Source: an uncultured Lachnospiraceae bacterium
GTDB taxonomy: Bacteria; Bacillota_A; Clostridia; Lachnospirales; Lachnospiraceae
Assembly (NCBI GenBank): GCA_902795835.1
Contig: CADBNA010000093.1
Span: 1 to 12,957, forward strand
DNA: 12,957 bases
Direction of reading: 5' to 3'
The notes under the pieces: generated by a model
What the model was told of the DNA's origin: nothing
What the model saw: only the letters and a program-made list of their open reading frames with translations
Databases searched by the model: none
Position numbers and translations under genes: made by a program
Shown here: positions 1 to 7,698 of the stretch, piece by piece
Numbering within the stretch: position 1 is the stretch's first letter
Layout: each line of letters begins with the position of its first letter

Positions 1-1
1 A

Positions 2-136
2 ATTCCATATGTCAATCGAATCATCAAGGGTCGGGAGCAGATCGTGAACAAGACGTTCGTGAAAATGATGGATGAACTCGGCTATGATGTGCGCCTTGTA
101 TATGAGAAGCGAAATCACACGAGGGAGGACTTTTAA
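2..136 (+). CDS. C-terminal fragment of a small, probably HTH-type protein (5' end outside window)
   Basis: An open frame enters from the left edge and ends at TAA 134-136, giving 44 residues. The visible tail contains NRIIKGREQIVNKTF followed by MMDELGYDVRLVYEKR. This resembles the recognition-helix and C-terminal strand region of short XRE-like helix-turn-helix proteins common in Firmicutes, but the diagnostic N-terminal half is missing, so the family is a guess. The stop lies one base before the start of the histidine kinase gene, and the kinase's ribosome binding site lies within the last codons, so the two are probably co-transcribed and translationally coupled. If it is a regulator, it could control the kinase operon. 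Confidence 0.5.
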   Translation: MPYVNRIIKGREQIVNKTFVKMMDELGYDVRLVYEKRNHTREDF

Positions 137-137
137 G

Positions 138-3100
138 ATGAAACAGGAAGCTGACAAGAAAAAGATCATACGCACACTCCGTGCCATTGCGATTCTTTGT
201 GTAATCGTTCTGACCGGCTCAATGATGTCTTCCGTTGCTTTTGCTGAAGAAGAACCGAACAATGTGCGGATCGGATACTACGAAAACGAAGTCTTTCAGG
301 AGGGGGCCGGAGAGGGGCTGGTCAAAACCGGATACGCCTATGAATACTACAGGAAGATCTCAGAATATACCGGCTGGAAATATGAGTATGTATATGGAGG
401 CTTTTCCGAGCTGTATCAGATGCTCCTTGACGGCGAGATCGATTTACTTGCCGGTTTGGCATACAGAGAAGAACGTTCAGGTCTGATCGGTTATCCCGAT
501 GCCATCATGGGCAGCGAGTCGTATTATCTGGTACGGCATGATACGGACAATGATATCACACAGGACCCTGTCACAATTAACGGGAAAAAGATCGGCGTAC
601 TTGACAGCGTCATGGTCAGCACACTGAATGATTTTCTTGCAAAGCATGATATTCAGGCGGAAGTTAAGGTCTTTCCGGATCATACAGGTTTATTCAATGC
701 TTTTGACAGCCATGATGTTGATATTCTTGTGGCTGAAAGTGACGGCGCATCCGGACGGAATCACGCGGTGCCCCTGCTGCTTTTCGGGTCCTCTGATTAT
801 TATCTCTGTGTCAATATCCAGCGGCCTGATCTCCTCGCATCTTTAAATGAGGCACAGGCTCAGCTGGCCGTGGAAGAACCAAATTTTCTCAGTTCCCTCA
901 GCGTAAAGTATTACCCTGCAAGCATCACAGCTCGGGCGTTTTCCGAAGAGGAACTTGAATGGATCAACTCACACGATTCACTTCACCTTGGTTACTTGGA
1001 AAACTATCTTCCCTACAGTGACACAGATGATCAGGGACAGATGACGGGCCTGATCAAAGATTATATTCCTGATCTTCTGGATGGACTCGGCATTGATCAT
1101 CTGACTGTGACATATACAGGATACGAAAAATACGATGATATGATCGATGCAATGAATTCCGGTGAAATCGATGCAGCGTTTCCGGTTGGCGGAGGATTGT
1201 ATTATTCAGAAGAAAACGGCATCAATCAATCCCGTGCTGTGGCATCCGCTTCAACGGAGCTGGTCTATTATGGCGATTATAATGAGGAAAAACTGAAGAC
1301 ATTCGCGGTGAACGAAAACAACCGCATGCAGTATTACTATGTGCGGACAAACTATCCGGAAGCGGAGATTATTCTCTATCCATCTATTGACAACTGCCTT
1401 GAAGCGGTGCTTGCCGGGAAAGTTGGCGTAACGACCTTGAACGGCCTTAGGGCCAATGACATTCTCCGCAACAGCAAGTATGAAGGCCTTTCCATGCATC
1501 TGGCCACCCGAAATGATGATCGTTGCTTCGGTGTGGAGATCGGAAACGAAGGACTCCTGAAGCTGCTCAACCGGGGTATTACTATTCTGGGCGACGACTA
1601 TGCCCAGAATATCTCATACCGCTATACCTCCGGTCTGTATACTTATGGTTTTGTTGATATGCTCAGGGATCATATGGCACTATTTACCAGCGTGATCCTC
1701 GCCATCGTGGCGCTGGTGATTTTCATGCTCGCCCGGGACAGCCGCCGGAACAGAACACGTCTGAAGGAGAAAGAACTGCTTCTTGAGCAGCAGGCGCTTC
1801 AGAAACAGCAGGATCAGATGATTACAGCGATGGCTTCCGATTACAGAAGTGTCTATTATGTAGATCTGGATAAAGATGAAGCGATTTGCTACCGTGACGA
1901 TCCCAGATTCAGCGAAGCGCCTGCGCTTGGAGCGACTTTCCCGTACCTCCGGGATTTCACCGCATTCGCTGGCAATCATGTGGCGGAGCAATATAGGGAT
2001 GATTATCTGACCTTTATTCAGCCGGAGAACATCCGTGCAGCGCTTGCGACGCAGCAGACTATCGCGTACCGCTTTCTTGAACTGAATGACGGGAAGGAAT
2101 CCTATGCCATGCTGAGAATGGCGGGGGTACGCCATCCGGAGGATCGGGATGACCATATAGTCCATGCTATTGGCGTGGGATTCTCCGATATAGACGAGGA
2201 TATGCGCAAATCACTGGCGCAGCAGCAGGCTCTCAGGGACGCACTGGATACCGCCGAGCAGGCTAATCTCGCCAAGACAGCTTTCCTTTCTAATATGAGC
2301 CATGAGATTCGCACCCCTATGAATGCCATCATCGGGTTGAACAACATTGCGATGAATGACCCGACCGTTTCAGACAAGGTGAGGGAGTATCTTGAGAAGA
2401 TCGATGCTTCCGCCCATCATCTGCTGGGCATTATTAACGACATCCTGGATATGTCCCGGATCGAGTCCGGACGCATGGTCATTAAAAAAGAGGAATTCTC
2501 ATTCTCCAGGAATCTGGAACAGGTCAACAACATGATTAGCGGTCAGTGCCGTGACAAGGGTGTTCATTATGAATGCAGAGTGATAGGAAAAATCGACGAA
2601 TATTATATCGGCGATGCCATGAAGCTGAAGCAGGTGATGCTGAATATCCTGGGCAACGCCGTGAAATTCACACCGGAAGGCGGAACGGTGACGTTTCTGA
2701 TTGAAGAGGGGCATCGTTTTGACGGAAAAGCGACCATTATGTTTACCTTCAAGGATACCGGCATCGGTATGAGCAAAGAATACATTCCGCATATCTTTGA
2801 GGCATTCAGTCAGGAGGATTCCTCATCTACCAGTAAATATGGCAGCACCGGCCTTGGCATGCCGATCACAAAAAGTATCATAGAACTGATGAACGGCCAT
2901 ATCGAAGTCGAAAGTGAAAAAGATATGGGCACTACCTTTACCGTAACAGTCACGCTGGAGGAATCCGATCGCAAAGACACTGTCGCTGTAGAAGGTGATT
3001 TAAATCCTCATGAAATGAGCGTACTCGTAATCGATGACGACAGGATCGCGCTTGAGCACGCCGAAGTGATTCTCGGCCAGATTGGTATCAGCTGTGAAAC

Positions 3101-3806
3101 GGCGGAATCCGGCTGGGAAGGAATCGAAAAAGTGAGGATCCGTCATGGCCGTCAGGAGGAATACGATCTGATTCTGGTGGACTGGAAAATGCCGGAGCTG
3201 GACGGCGTGGAGACGACACGCCAAATCCGGTCGATTGCAGGAAACGATACACCTATTATTATCCTGACCTCTTTCAATTGGGATGACATCGCAGATGAAG
3301 CTATGGCGGCCGGCGTTGACACGTTTGTCGCAAAGCCGCTGTTCGCGGGCAGTGTGATGGATGAATTCCGGGAGGTTTTCCGGCGGAAGAATGCAACTCT
3401 GGCAAAGAAGACGGCGGATCTGAAAGGGCGAAGAGTGCTGCTTGCCGAGGACGTAACCGTGAATGCCGAAATCATGATGATGGTACTAGGCATACGTGAA
3501 ATGGAAGTAGATCACGCGGAGAACGGGCAGAAAGCCGTGGAGTTGTTCGATTCTCATGAAGTGGGCTACTACTCTGCTATTTTGATGGATATGCGCATGC
3601 CTGAGATGGACGGACTGGAAGCGACACAGGTAATCCGTGCTATGGACAGACCTGACGCAAAGAGTATCCCCATTATCGCGCTGACGGCAAATGCCTTTGA
3701 TGAAGACGTACAGCGCAGTATGCAGGCCGGACTGAATGCCCACCTGTCAAAACCTGTTCAACCGGAAACCCTGTATGAAACGCTGGAAAACCTGATCCAT
3801 GATTAA
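138..3806 (+). CDS. membrane-bound hybrid sensor histidine kinase with two extracellular SBP_bac_3-like domains and two receiver domains
   Basis: A 1222-residue BvgS/EvgS-type sensor. I chose the ATG at 138 because GGGAGG lies about 10 bases upstream and the protein then begins with a basic signal sequence (cleavage possible after AFA, residue 36). An in-frame ATG at 72 would lie inside the preceding gene. Order: two tandem periplasmic-binding-protein (venus flytrap) domains, about 40-270 and 283-505; a membrane helix at about 514-534; a coiled coil at about 540-565; a PAS-like stretch at about 565-685; HisKA with SHEIRTP (phospho-acceptor H722); HATPase with N box GNAVKF (N840), DTGIGM (D873) and GSTGLGM (from G902); receiver 1 from about 960 (D1015, K1066); receiver 2 from about 1098 (D1151, K1205). 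All catalytic residues are present. It presumably senses amino-acid-like or other small ligands outside the membrane. Unlike BvgS it has no HPt domain after the receivers, and no output response regulator is in the window, so the phosphotransfer partner is unknown. The last 8 bases overlap the toxin gene. Confidence 0.93.
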   Translation: MKQEADKKKIIRTLRAIAILCVIVLTGSMMSSVAFAEEEPNNVRIGYYENEVFQEGAGEGLVKTGYAYEYYRKISEYTGWKYEYVYGGFSELYQMLLDGEIDLLAGLAYREERSGLIGYPDAIMGSESYYLVRHDTDNDITQDPVTINGKKIGVLDSVMVSTLNDFLAKHDIQAEVKVFPDHTGLFNAFDSHDVDILVAESDGASGRNHAVPLLLFGSSDYYLCVNIQRPDLLASLNEAQAQLAVEEPNFLSSLSVKYYPASITARAFSEEELEWINSHDSLHLGYLENYLPYSDTDDQGQMTGLIKDYIPDLLDGLGIDHLTVTYTGYEKYDDMIDAMNSGEIDAAFPVGGGLYYSEENGINQSRAVASASTELVYYGDYNEEKLKTFAVNENNRMQYYYVRTNYPEAEIILYPSIDNCLEAVLAGKVGVTTLNGLRANDILRNSKYEGLSMHLATRNDDRCFGVEIGNEGLLKLLNRGITILGDDYAQNISYRYTSGLYTYGFVDMLRDHMALFTSVILAIVALVIFMLARDSRRNRTRLKEKELLLEQQALQKQQDQMITAMASDYRSVYYVDLDKDEAICYRDDPRFSEAPALGATFPYLRDFTAFAGNHVAEQYRDDYLTFIQPENIRAALATQQTIAYRFLELNDGKESYAMLRMAGVRHPEDRDDHIVHAIGVGFSDIDEDMRKSLAQQQALRDALDTAEQANLAKTAFLSNMSHEIRTPMNAIIGLNNIAMNDPTVSDKVREYLEKIDASAHHLLGIINDILDMSRIESGRMVIKKEEFSFSRNLEQVNNMISGQCRDKGVHYECRVIGKIDEYYIGDAMKLKQVMLNILGNAVKFTPEGGTVTFLIEEGHRFDGKATIMFTFKDTGIGMSKEYIPHIFEAFSQEDSSSTSKYGSTGLGMPITKSIIELMNGHIEVESEKDMGTTFTVTVTLEESDRKDTVAVEGDLNPHEMSVLVIDDDRIALEHAEVILGQIGISCETAESGWEGIEKVRIRHGRQEEYDLILVDWKMPELDGVETTRQIRSIAGNDTPIIILTSFNWDDIADEAMAAGVDTFVAKPLFAGSVMDEFREVFRRKNATLAKKTADLKGRRVLLAEDVTVNAEIMMMVLGIREMEVDHAENGQKAVELFDSHEVGYYSAILMDMRMPEMDGLEATQVIRAMDRPDAKSIPIIALTANAFDEDVQRSMQAGLNAHLSKPVQPETLYETLENLIHD

Positions 3807-4131
3807 TGGATTTATCAGTTTTTTCTTAGGCTTTACAGATGACGATCTCCGTTCCTTACAGAACATATTGCTGGAAGATCCTAAGGCAGGACCGGTAATA
3901 CAGGGGACGGGAGGGCTTAGAAAAGTAAGGTTTGCATTTCCTGATTCGGGTAAGAGTGGAAGTGTCAGAGTCTGCTATATTGATATAGAAGGAGTACTTG
4001 AGATACATCTCATTGATGTGTTTGCAAAGAACGAGAAAGAGAATTTGACCAAGGCAGAAAGAAATCAGATCAGGATAGTGGTGGAACAGATCAAGCAGGA
4101 GCGTCTGCGATATTTGAGGAAAGAATTATGA
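3799..4131 (+). CDS. RelE/HigB-like toxin of a type II toxin-antitoxin module
   Basis: A 110-residue protein with the pattern of the HigB/RelE-type toxins of this length: TDDDLRSLQ near residues 13-21, EDPKAGPVIQGTGGLRKVRF at 26-45, a VRVCYID strand at 56-62, and VFAKNEKENLTKAE at 74-87. Members of this family are typically ribosome-dependent mRNA interferases. The gene precedes its antitoxin, as in HigBA-type modules, and its TGA overlaps the antitoxin ATG by four bases. The start is odd: ATG 3799 lies inside the kinase gene, an in-frame TGA sits two codons upstream (3793-3795), and no Shine-Dalgarno sequence is visible. The roughly 12 residues before TDDDL look shorter than and unlike the usual family N-terminus. 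Translation may depend on termination of the kinase, or the 5' end may have been clipped by a rearrangement. The family is fairly sure; activity is not. Confidence 0.8.
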   Translation: MINGFISFFLGFTDDDLRSLQNILLEDPKAGPVIQGTGGLRKVRFAFPDSGKSGSVRVCYIDIEGVLEIHLIDVFAKNEKENLTKAERNQIRIVVEQIKQERLRYLRKEL

Positions 4132-4445
4132 GTACTATGTATGAAAGCCTGATGGAAGGGCTGCAGGAAGACCTGAAGGACATCCAGACTTATGGAGAGC
4201 CTCAGGGCAGAAAAACTGTTATAGAATATGTACCTGTTAAAGAGTACACGGCTGATGAAGTGAAGTCGATTCGTAAAGGGGCAGGTGTGAGCCAGTCCGC
4301 ATTTGCCAAATGCCTGGGCGTTTCTAAAAAGACCGTCGAGAAGTGGGAATCCGGAGACAACATACCTTCAGGACCTGCCTCCAGGCTGTTGGACCTATTT
4401 TTCAATCATACGATCAGCGCAACACAATACATCAAGCATGTTTAG
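4128..4445 (+). CDS. XRE/HigA-type HTH antitoxin
   Basis: A 105-residue partner of the upstream toxin, joined by an ATGA overlap. Residues 1-40 form an acidic N-terminal arm that probably helps wrap the toxin. Residues 44-90 are a clear XRE-type helix-turn-helix (RKGAGVSQSAFAKCLGVSKKTVEKWESG), followed by a leucine-rich helix, SRLLDLFF. Such antitoxins neutralise the toxin by direct binding and repress their own operon through the HTH. No dedicated promoter or operator is visible upstream of the toxin, because that DNA is the kinase coding end. Autoregulation would therefore have to act on the kinase operon promoter or an internal site. Transcription ends at the strong hairpin at 4577-4612. 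Confidence 0.85.
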   Translation: MSTMYESLMEGLQEDLKDIQTYGEPQGRKTVIEYVPVKEYTADEVKSIRKGAGVSQSAFAKCLGVSKKTVEKWESGDNIPSGPASRLLDLFFNHTISATQYIKHV

Positions 4446-4539
4446 ACTGTAATCACGCTGACAGCATTCTGATAGCGCCAGCCATGACAGACAGGACAGT
4501 CTGGATACCTGGGATCAAAATGATTTGTTACAGGGACAA

Positions 4540-4563
4540 ATACCAAGAAAATACGTTTGGTAT
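4540..4563. repeat. short inverted repeat ATACCAA / TTGGTAT
   Basis: Seven-base arms at 4540-4546 and 4557-4563 with a 10-base spacer, just before the terminator hairpin. On the minus strand it is followed by only a short T-rich run, so it is at best a weak terminator for the converging gene at 4636-6174. It could also be a protein-binding site. Confidence 0.35.
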
Positions 4564-4576
4564 CTTAAATACGACT

Positions 4577-4612
4577 CCCCGCAGGGCTTGCACTGCGGGG
4601 ATTTTTCTTTTT
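4577..4612 (+). terminator. rho-independent terminator of the kinase/toxin-antitoxin operon
   Basis: Perfect 8-bp GC-rich stem, CCCCGCAG (4577-4584) with CTGCGGGG (4593-4600), an 8-base loop, then a T-rich tract at 4602-4612. It lies between the antitoxin (ends 4445) and the converging minus-strand gene (ends 4636). On the minus strand the stem is not followed by a good T tract, so it mainly stops plus-strand transcription. Confidence 0.88.
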
Positions 4613-4635
4613 CCGTATTCGTACTCATGACTGCA

Positions 4636-6174
4636 TCAAAAATCCTCCGTACGGATTTCGATATCTCCATCCGGATAGGTCCCTTCCTTAAGAATATTTC
4701 CCGTTTCCGAATCCGCAGTCACGACATGAACATGCCAGGTCTCCAGCCCGGAGAATATCTGATAATACATGCAGGATGCAAGAAGGTCATACAAGGCGGT
4801 CCGGTACCGCTCCGAATTGGCGGCAGAAGAGAGCAGGACATTTATTTCCTCCCTTTTGTCATCAACGGACATGGAAAAATGATCCTGTTCCGAGAGAGAG
4901 CCTGTAACGGAGGATATGGTCTGGTCCGCCATCTCCAGCCATTTCCCTTTCTGCTCCGGCGTCACAAAGATGTGGATACTGCCCGCATAATCGGCGTACG
5001 AGTCACATGTCATATCCGGCATGGACCGGACTGTATCAAGAAAAGCCGGGATGCCATCTTCCGGTATCTGCCGGAAGATGAATTCGAGGGTATCCTCATT
5101 CTGCGCAGACGAAGAAGCCACTTCCTCTTCCGCTTCGGATGCGTCCGTATCTTCCGGGGAAAATGAGCGGAACAGATCCGCGCAGGTTTCCGGCAGATCC
5201 TCATCCAGGCTTCCCTCCTCATAGTCAAAGACAAGAGAATACAGGTACTCTTTCCCTGAAAAGAGATAGACCCTGTTGACCCAGCGCTTCCGGTTTCTGC
5301 TGTAGGTGGATCTGGCATACGCATGATCCGCATCTGCCTGAAAGCTTCCGAAGATGAGGTTTTCACGCCCGGCTTCAAGCGTGGATGACAGTCCGGCCGC
5401 AGTCAGCGACTCGAGGGGGGCGGTGTTTTTCTGCGCCTGTACGATCAGTGCCGCCCCGGTGGCATCCTCCTGCGCTGCCAGGGTATTTCCGGAAAGGGCC
5501 GTACTCCAGTCATCCGGGATACCCACTTCAAAACCGTACTCTTCCAGATAGAATAAATGGAATCCTTCAGGGACCGGGGACTTCCGCTCCCAGGAAAAAG
5601 ACCGGATGATCTTTTCAAAGTATGGGAAAAAGGCAGAGTAATCCTCATCTTCAAATATGCAGGATATGGTTATTACCGTATCCCTGTCCCAGTACACTTC
5701 TTCTATATAGTCATAGATCTTATCCTTCTTATCCTGATAGAGCAGTTCATAGGAGGAGCCGGACAGGCGGGTGAAGCCCGCAAAGGTATAGCCTTCCTGC
5801 GCCAGAGTCCGTGAAAGGGATGCTGCGGAAGCGCTGTTTACGGCCGGGTCATATTCTCCGGTCCGGAAGCAGACGGATGCGCCGGTTTCTTTCTGAATGT
5901 AAGACTGGCATCCGTCATTTTTTACGGGCGTCCAGTCCGAAGGGACCAGGACCGAGAAGCCGGCTCCGTCATCCATGTAAACCTGCATTTTGATTTCTTC
6001 CGTTTCAGATGTCTCCTTGTACTCCCGCTCTGCCGTAGGCGCCGGCGTATTGTAGAGCCGGAGCGTTGATCTTTCCTGCCCGGAAAGGATCAGCCCCGCA
6101 AAGGCGGCCGCGGCCGCAAGTGCGGATATCCGAAGCAGAAAGCGTGATTTTCCGTGCCTGAAGAATTGTTTCAT
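4636..6174 (-). CDS. membrane-anchored extracytoplasmic protein with two PsbP/Mog1-like repeats
   Basis: A 512-residue protein of unknown role. I chose the ATG at 6174 because GAGGGAGG lies just upstream and the protein then starts with a basic stretch and a hydrophobic alanine-rich segment (about 13-31); starting at 6237 would bury that signal. There is no lipobox cysteine, so it is an uncleaved anchor or a classical signal peptide. An internal duplication is visible: residues 66-195 and 204-340 both open with a GF-V--P-DW motif (GFSVLVPSDW, GFEVGIPDDW) and both close with RSFS. This is the layout of PsbP/Mog1/DcrB-like beta-sheet domains often found in Gram-positive surface lipoproteins. 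A Ser/Glu-rich linker (about 341-358) leads to a separate C-terminal domain (359-512) that I do not recognise. It is transcribed divergently from the 6272 operon and shares the intergenic GACAGAA/TTCTGTC element. Confidence 0.82.
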   Translation of the reverse strand: MKQFFRHGKSRFLLRISALAAAAAFAGLILSGQERSTLRLYNTPAPTAEREYKETSETEEIKMQVYMDDGAGFSVLVPSDWTPVKNDGCQSYIQKETGASVCFRTGEYDPAVNSASAASLSRTLAQEGYTFAGFTRLSGSSYELLYQDKKDKIYDYIEEVYWDRDTVITISCIFEDEDYSAFFPYFEKIIRSFSWERKSPVPEGFHLFYLEEYGFEVGIPDDWSTALSGNTLAAQEDATGAALIVQAQKNTAPLESLTAAGLSSTLEAGRENLIFGSFQADADHAYARSTYSRNRKRWVNRVYLFSGKEYLYSLVFDYEEGSLDEDLPETCADLFRSFSPEDTDASEAEEEVASSSAQNEDTLEFIFRQIPEDGIPAFLDTVRSMPDMTCDSYADYAGSIHIFVTPEQKGKWLEMADQTISSVTGSLSEQDHFSMSVDDKREEINVLLSSAANSERYRTALYDLLASCMYYQIFSGLETWHVHVVTADSETGNILKEGTYPDGDIEIRTEDF

Positions 6175-6199
6175 TATGATTTCCTCCCTCAATGGAATC

Positions 6200-6251
6200 T
6201 GACAGAAAAGGGATGCATTCTGCCGGGATTCTGTCATGTTTTCTACAGAAA
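6200..6251. promoter_or_regulatory. divergent control region with TTCTGTCATGTT element and GACAGAA/TTCTGTC inverted repeat
   Basis: Between the divergent genes at 6174 (minus) and 6272 (plus) lie GACAGAA (6201-6207) and its exact inverse TTCTGTC (6229-6235), 21 bases apart. The right copy extends to TTCTGTCATGTT (6229-6240) followed by TTCT and CAG. Within it TTCTGT (6229-6234) and ACAGAA (6245-6250) form a second dyad. The same 23-base element, with three differences, recurs at 9997-10019 before another plus-strand gene. No good sigma-A -35/-10 pair is visible for either direction, so the element may be an activator site or part of an alternative promoter. Confidence 0.6.
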
Positions 6252-6271
6252 CAAGGAAGGGGGGAGATTCG

Positions 6272-7345
6272 ATGGCCGGTTACGTAAAAGAGGAATCCCT
6301 TCAGGGGGTAGCTGCCGGGGATGAAGAGATCAGGCAGAGCGGGGCAGATACGGAATCACAGGATGAGAAGAGGGACGTGATTGCGGCCGACGCGCTGTAT
6401 GAGGAAGACGGCCATAAGATCCCGGATCCGGAAAAAAAGACGGATCCGGAAACGGCTTTCTCCTCCCTGCAGGAGATGCCGTACGAGATATCCGCCGGAG
6501 ATAAGGAAGAGGCCGCATCCGACGGAGGGGCGCCGGGAACGGAAGAGCAGCTTCGCTCTGCCGTAGAGGCATATTTCTCAGGGGACGCCTCCTCTGAAGA
6601 TGTCTGCGGGATCATGAATCAGTCATTTGCGGAGGAAGGCGCGGATTCCGGGGAGGTGTACAGGGTATTCGGCAGCGCGGCTGGAGAATGCCTTCGCGGG
6701 GACAACCTGGAGGCGGCAGGCGATCTGCTGGCATATACGGCTTTCGGGATTGAGGATGCGTCTCCCTTCCTTGGTCACCTTGACAGGCTGGAGGCAGCCC
6801 TTTTCGACAGCCTGCCGCCTTCTGCCCCTGAAAACGCGATGGACGCGGTGCATGAAAGGATAGAAGCCGTGTTCTCGGATAATGTGCCGCATGTTCTGGA
6901 GATGGATGTCATGGGCGTCATGATTGAAACGGACGGACAGAAAACAGAGATTTATGACGGACTTTCCGGAGAGCCGTACCGCGGAAGCGACCTGGAAGCC
7001 CTGCAGAAGGATTTTCCCGATACCGGCGCGATGATGGAAGCAGGCGATATTTCTTCTGACAGCCGGATGGAAGGAGAGCTGGACTCTGCTGATCCGGCAG
7101 ATACAGCCCGTGTTGACAGAGACGAAATCCTTCCGGCATCCGCGCCCCCAGTATCAGATGACGGGGCGGATGATCCTGCCGATGGAAACGGCATAAAGGA
7201 GCCTTATCCGACAGAGAGCCTGACTGCGGCGGTTGACGGAGAAAATCTTTTCCCGGAAGAAGAATCCGGCAGCAGAGTGTTTTTTGAAGGGTATGGAGAT
7301 CCTGAGGCAGTGGAAATGCAGCAGCCCGATGATGCCGTTTCATAA
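6272..7345 (+). CDS. very acidic protein of unknown function, first gene of a four-gene operon
   Basis: A 357-residue protein I do not recognise. The ATG at 6272 follows an AAGGAAGGGGGGAG ribosome binding site with normal spacing; an upstream in-frame ATG at 6236 lies inside the shared regulatory element and lacks such a site. There is no signal peptide or membrane segment. The N-terminal ~95 residues and the C-terminal ~120 are rich in Asp, Glu, Ser, Gly and Pro and look disordered. The middle (about 95-210) has the heptad-like spacing of a helical fold (for example EEQLRSAVEAYFSG, HLDRLEAALFDSL). It next passes into a short beta-like part with VLEMDVMGVMIETDG and EIYDGLSGEPY. The strong negative charge could suit a scaffold, chaperone or DNA-mimic role, but nothing in the sequence decides this. 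It is followed after 66 bases by the RemA-like gene. Confidence 0.78.
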   Translation: MAGYVKEESLQGVAAGDEEIRQSGADTESQDEKRDVIAADALYEEDGHKIPDPEKKTDPETAFSSLQEMPYEISAGDKEEAASDGGAPGTEEQLRSAVEAYFSGDASSEDVCGIMNQSFAEEGADSGEVYRVFGSAAGECLRGDNLEAAGDLLAYTAFGIEDASPFLGHLDRLEAALFDSLPPSAPENAMDAVHERIEAVFSDNVPHVLEMDVMGVMIETDGQKTEIYDGLSGEPYRGSDLEALQKDFPDTGAMMEAGDISSDSRMEGELDSADPADTARVDRDEILPASAPPVSDDGADDPADGNGIKEPYPTESLTAAVDGENLFPEEESGSRVFFEGYGDPEAVEMQQPDDAVS

Positions 7346-7411
7346 CGGATGGTTTCCTGCAGCAGGATGGGAGTACAGGTCCCTTAAACAGATAGAGAGG
7401 GGGTGAGCCAT

Positions 7412-7645
7412 ATGCCGGATATTAAAGTCACAAAAGACTGTTATATCCCGAAAGAGCAGATCAAGATGTATTTTGCCTATGAGCCCAAATGGATCAGAAA
7501 TCTGGTCACGCGAGAGAGGTATCTGGGAAGAGTATATGATCTGTCCTGCGGGAAAAGAATCCTGTCCGTGATCGCGCTTGTAAGCGGGGAGTATGTACTT
7601 GTCAGTACCTCGCTTGAAACACTGTACGCGCATATGAACGAGTGA
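7412..7645 (+). CDS. RemA/DUF370-like small DNA-binding regulator
   Basis: A 77-residue protein. The ATG at 7412 is preceded by AGAGAGGGGGTG at good spacing; a GTG at 7403 inside that purine run is the only alternative. Residues 27-71 line up by eye with the conserved half of the RemA (DUF370) family: in RemA an RLI-EAR--G--IDATYGRRTRAVI...S-HVILSA--PETV pattern, here WIRNLVTRERYLGRVYDLSCGK then RILSVIALVSGEYVLVSTSLETL. The GRR DNA-contact motif corresponds to G47-K48-R49. RemA of Bacillus subtilis is an oligomeric DNA-binding activator of matrix genes. An analogous role here, perhaps on the shared TTCTGTCATG elements, is inference. The N-terminal 20 residues are not family-like, and the match is by eye only. 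It sits mid-operon between the acidic protein and the lipoprotein. Confidence 0.6.
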   Translation: MPDIKVTKDCYIPKEQIKMYFAYEPKWIRNLVTRERYLGRVYDLSCGKRILSVIALVSGEYVLVSTSLETLYAHMNE

Positions 7646-7698
7646 TGGGAGATGTGATGTATGCGGAATGATCAAAACGGGAAAGGGGGGCTGCTCAG

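Noticed and set aside
72..137. Longer start for the histidine kinase at ATG 72
   Set aside because: It overlaps the preceding gene, lacks a ribosome binding site and would place 22 residues before a good signal sequence; ATG 138 has GGGAGG upstream.
1251..2792. Several minus-strand open frames inside the kinase gene
   Set aside because: All are antisense shadows of a well-conserved coding sequence.
4483..4491. CATGACAGA, complement of the TCTGTCATG motif
   Set aside because: Only nine bases match, no gene starts downstream on that strand, and a single 9-mer hit is compatible with chance.
4525..5166. 213-codon plus-strand open frame
   Set aside because: It crosses the strong terminator and lies antisense to the 4636-6174 gene, whose coding pattern, signal sequence and internal repeats are clear.
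7356..7368. Palindromic TCCTGCAGCAGGA between the acidic protein and the RemA-like gene
   Set aside because: The loop would be too short for a full stem and no T tract follows, so it is not a terminator; it is probably incidental.
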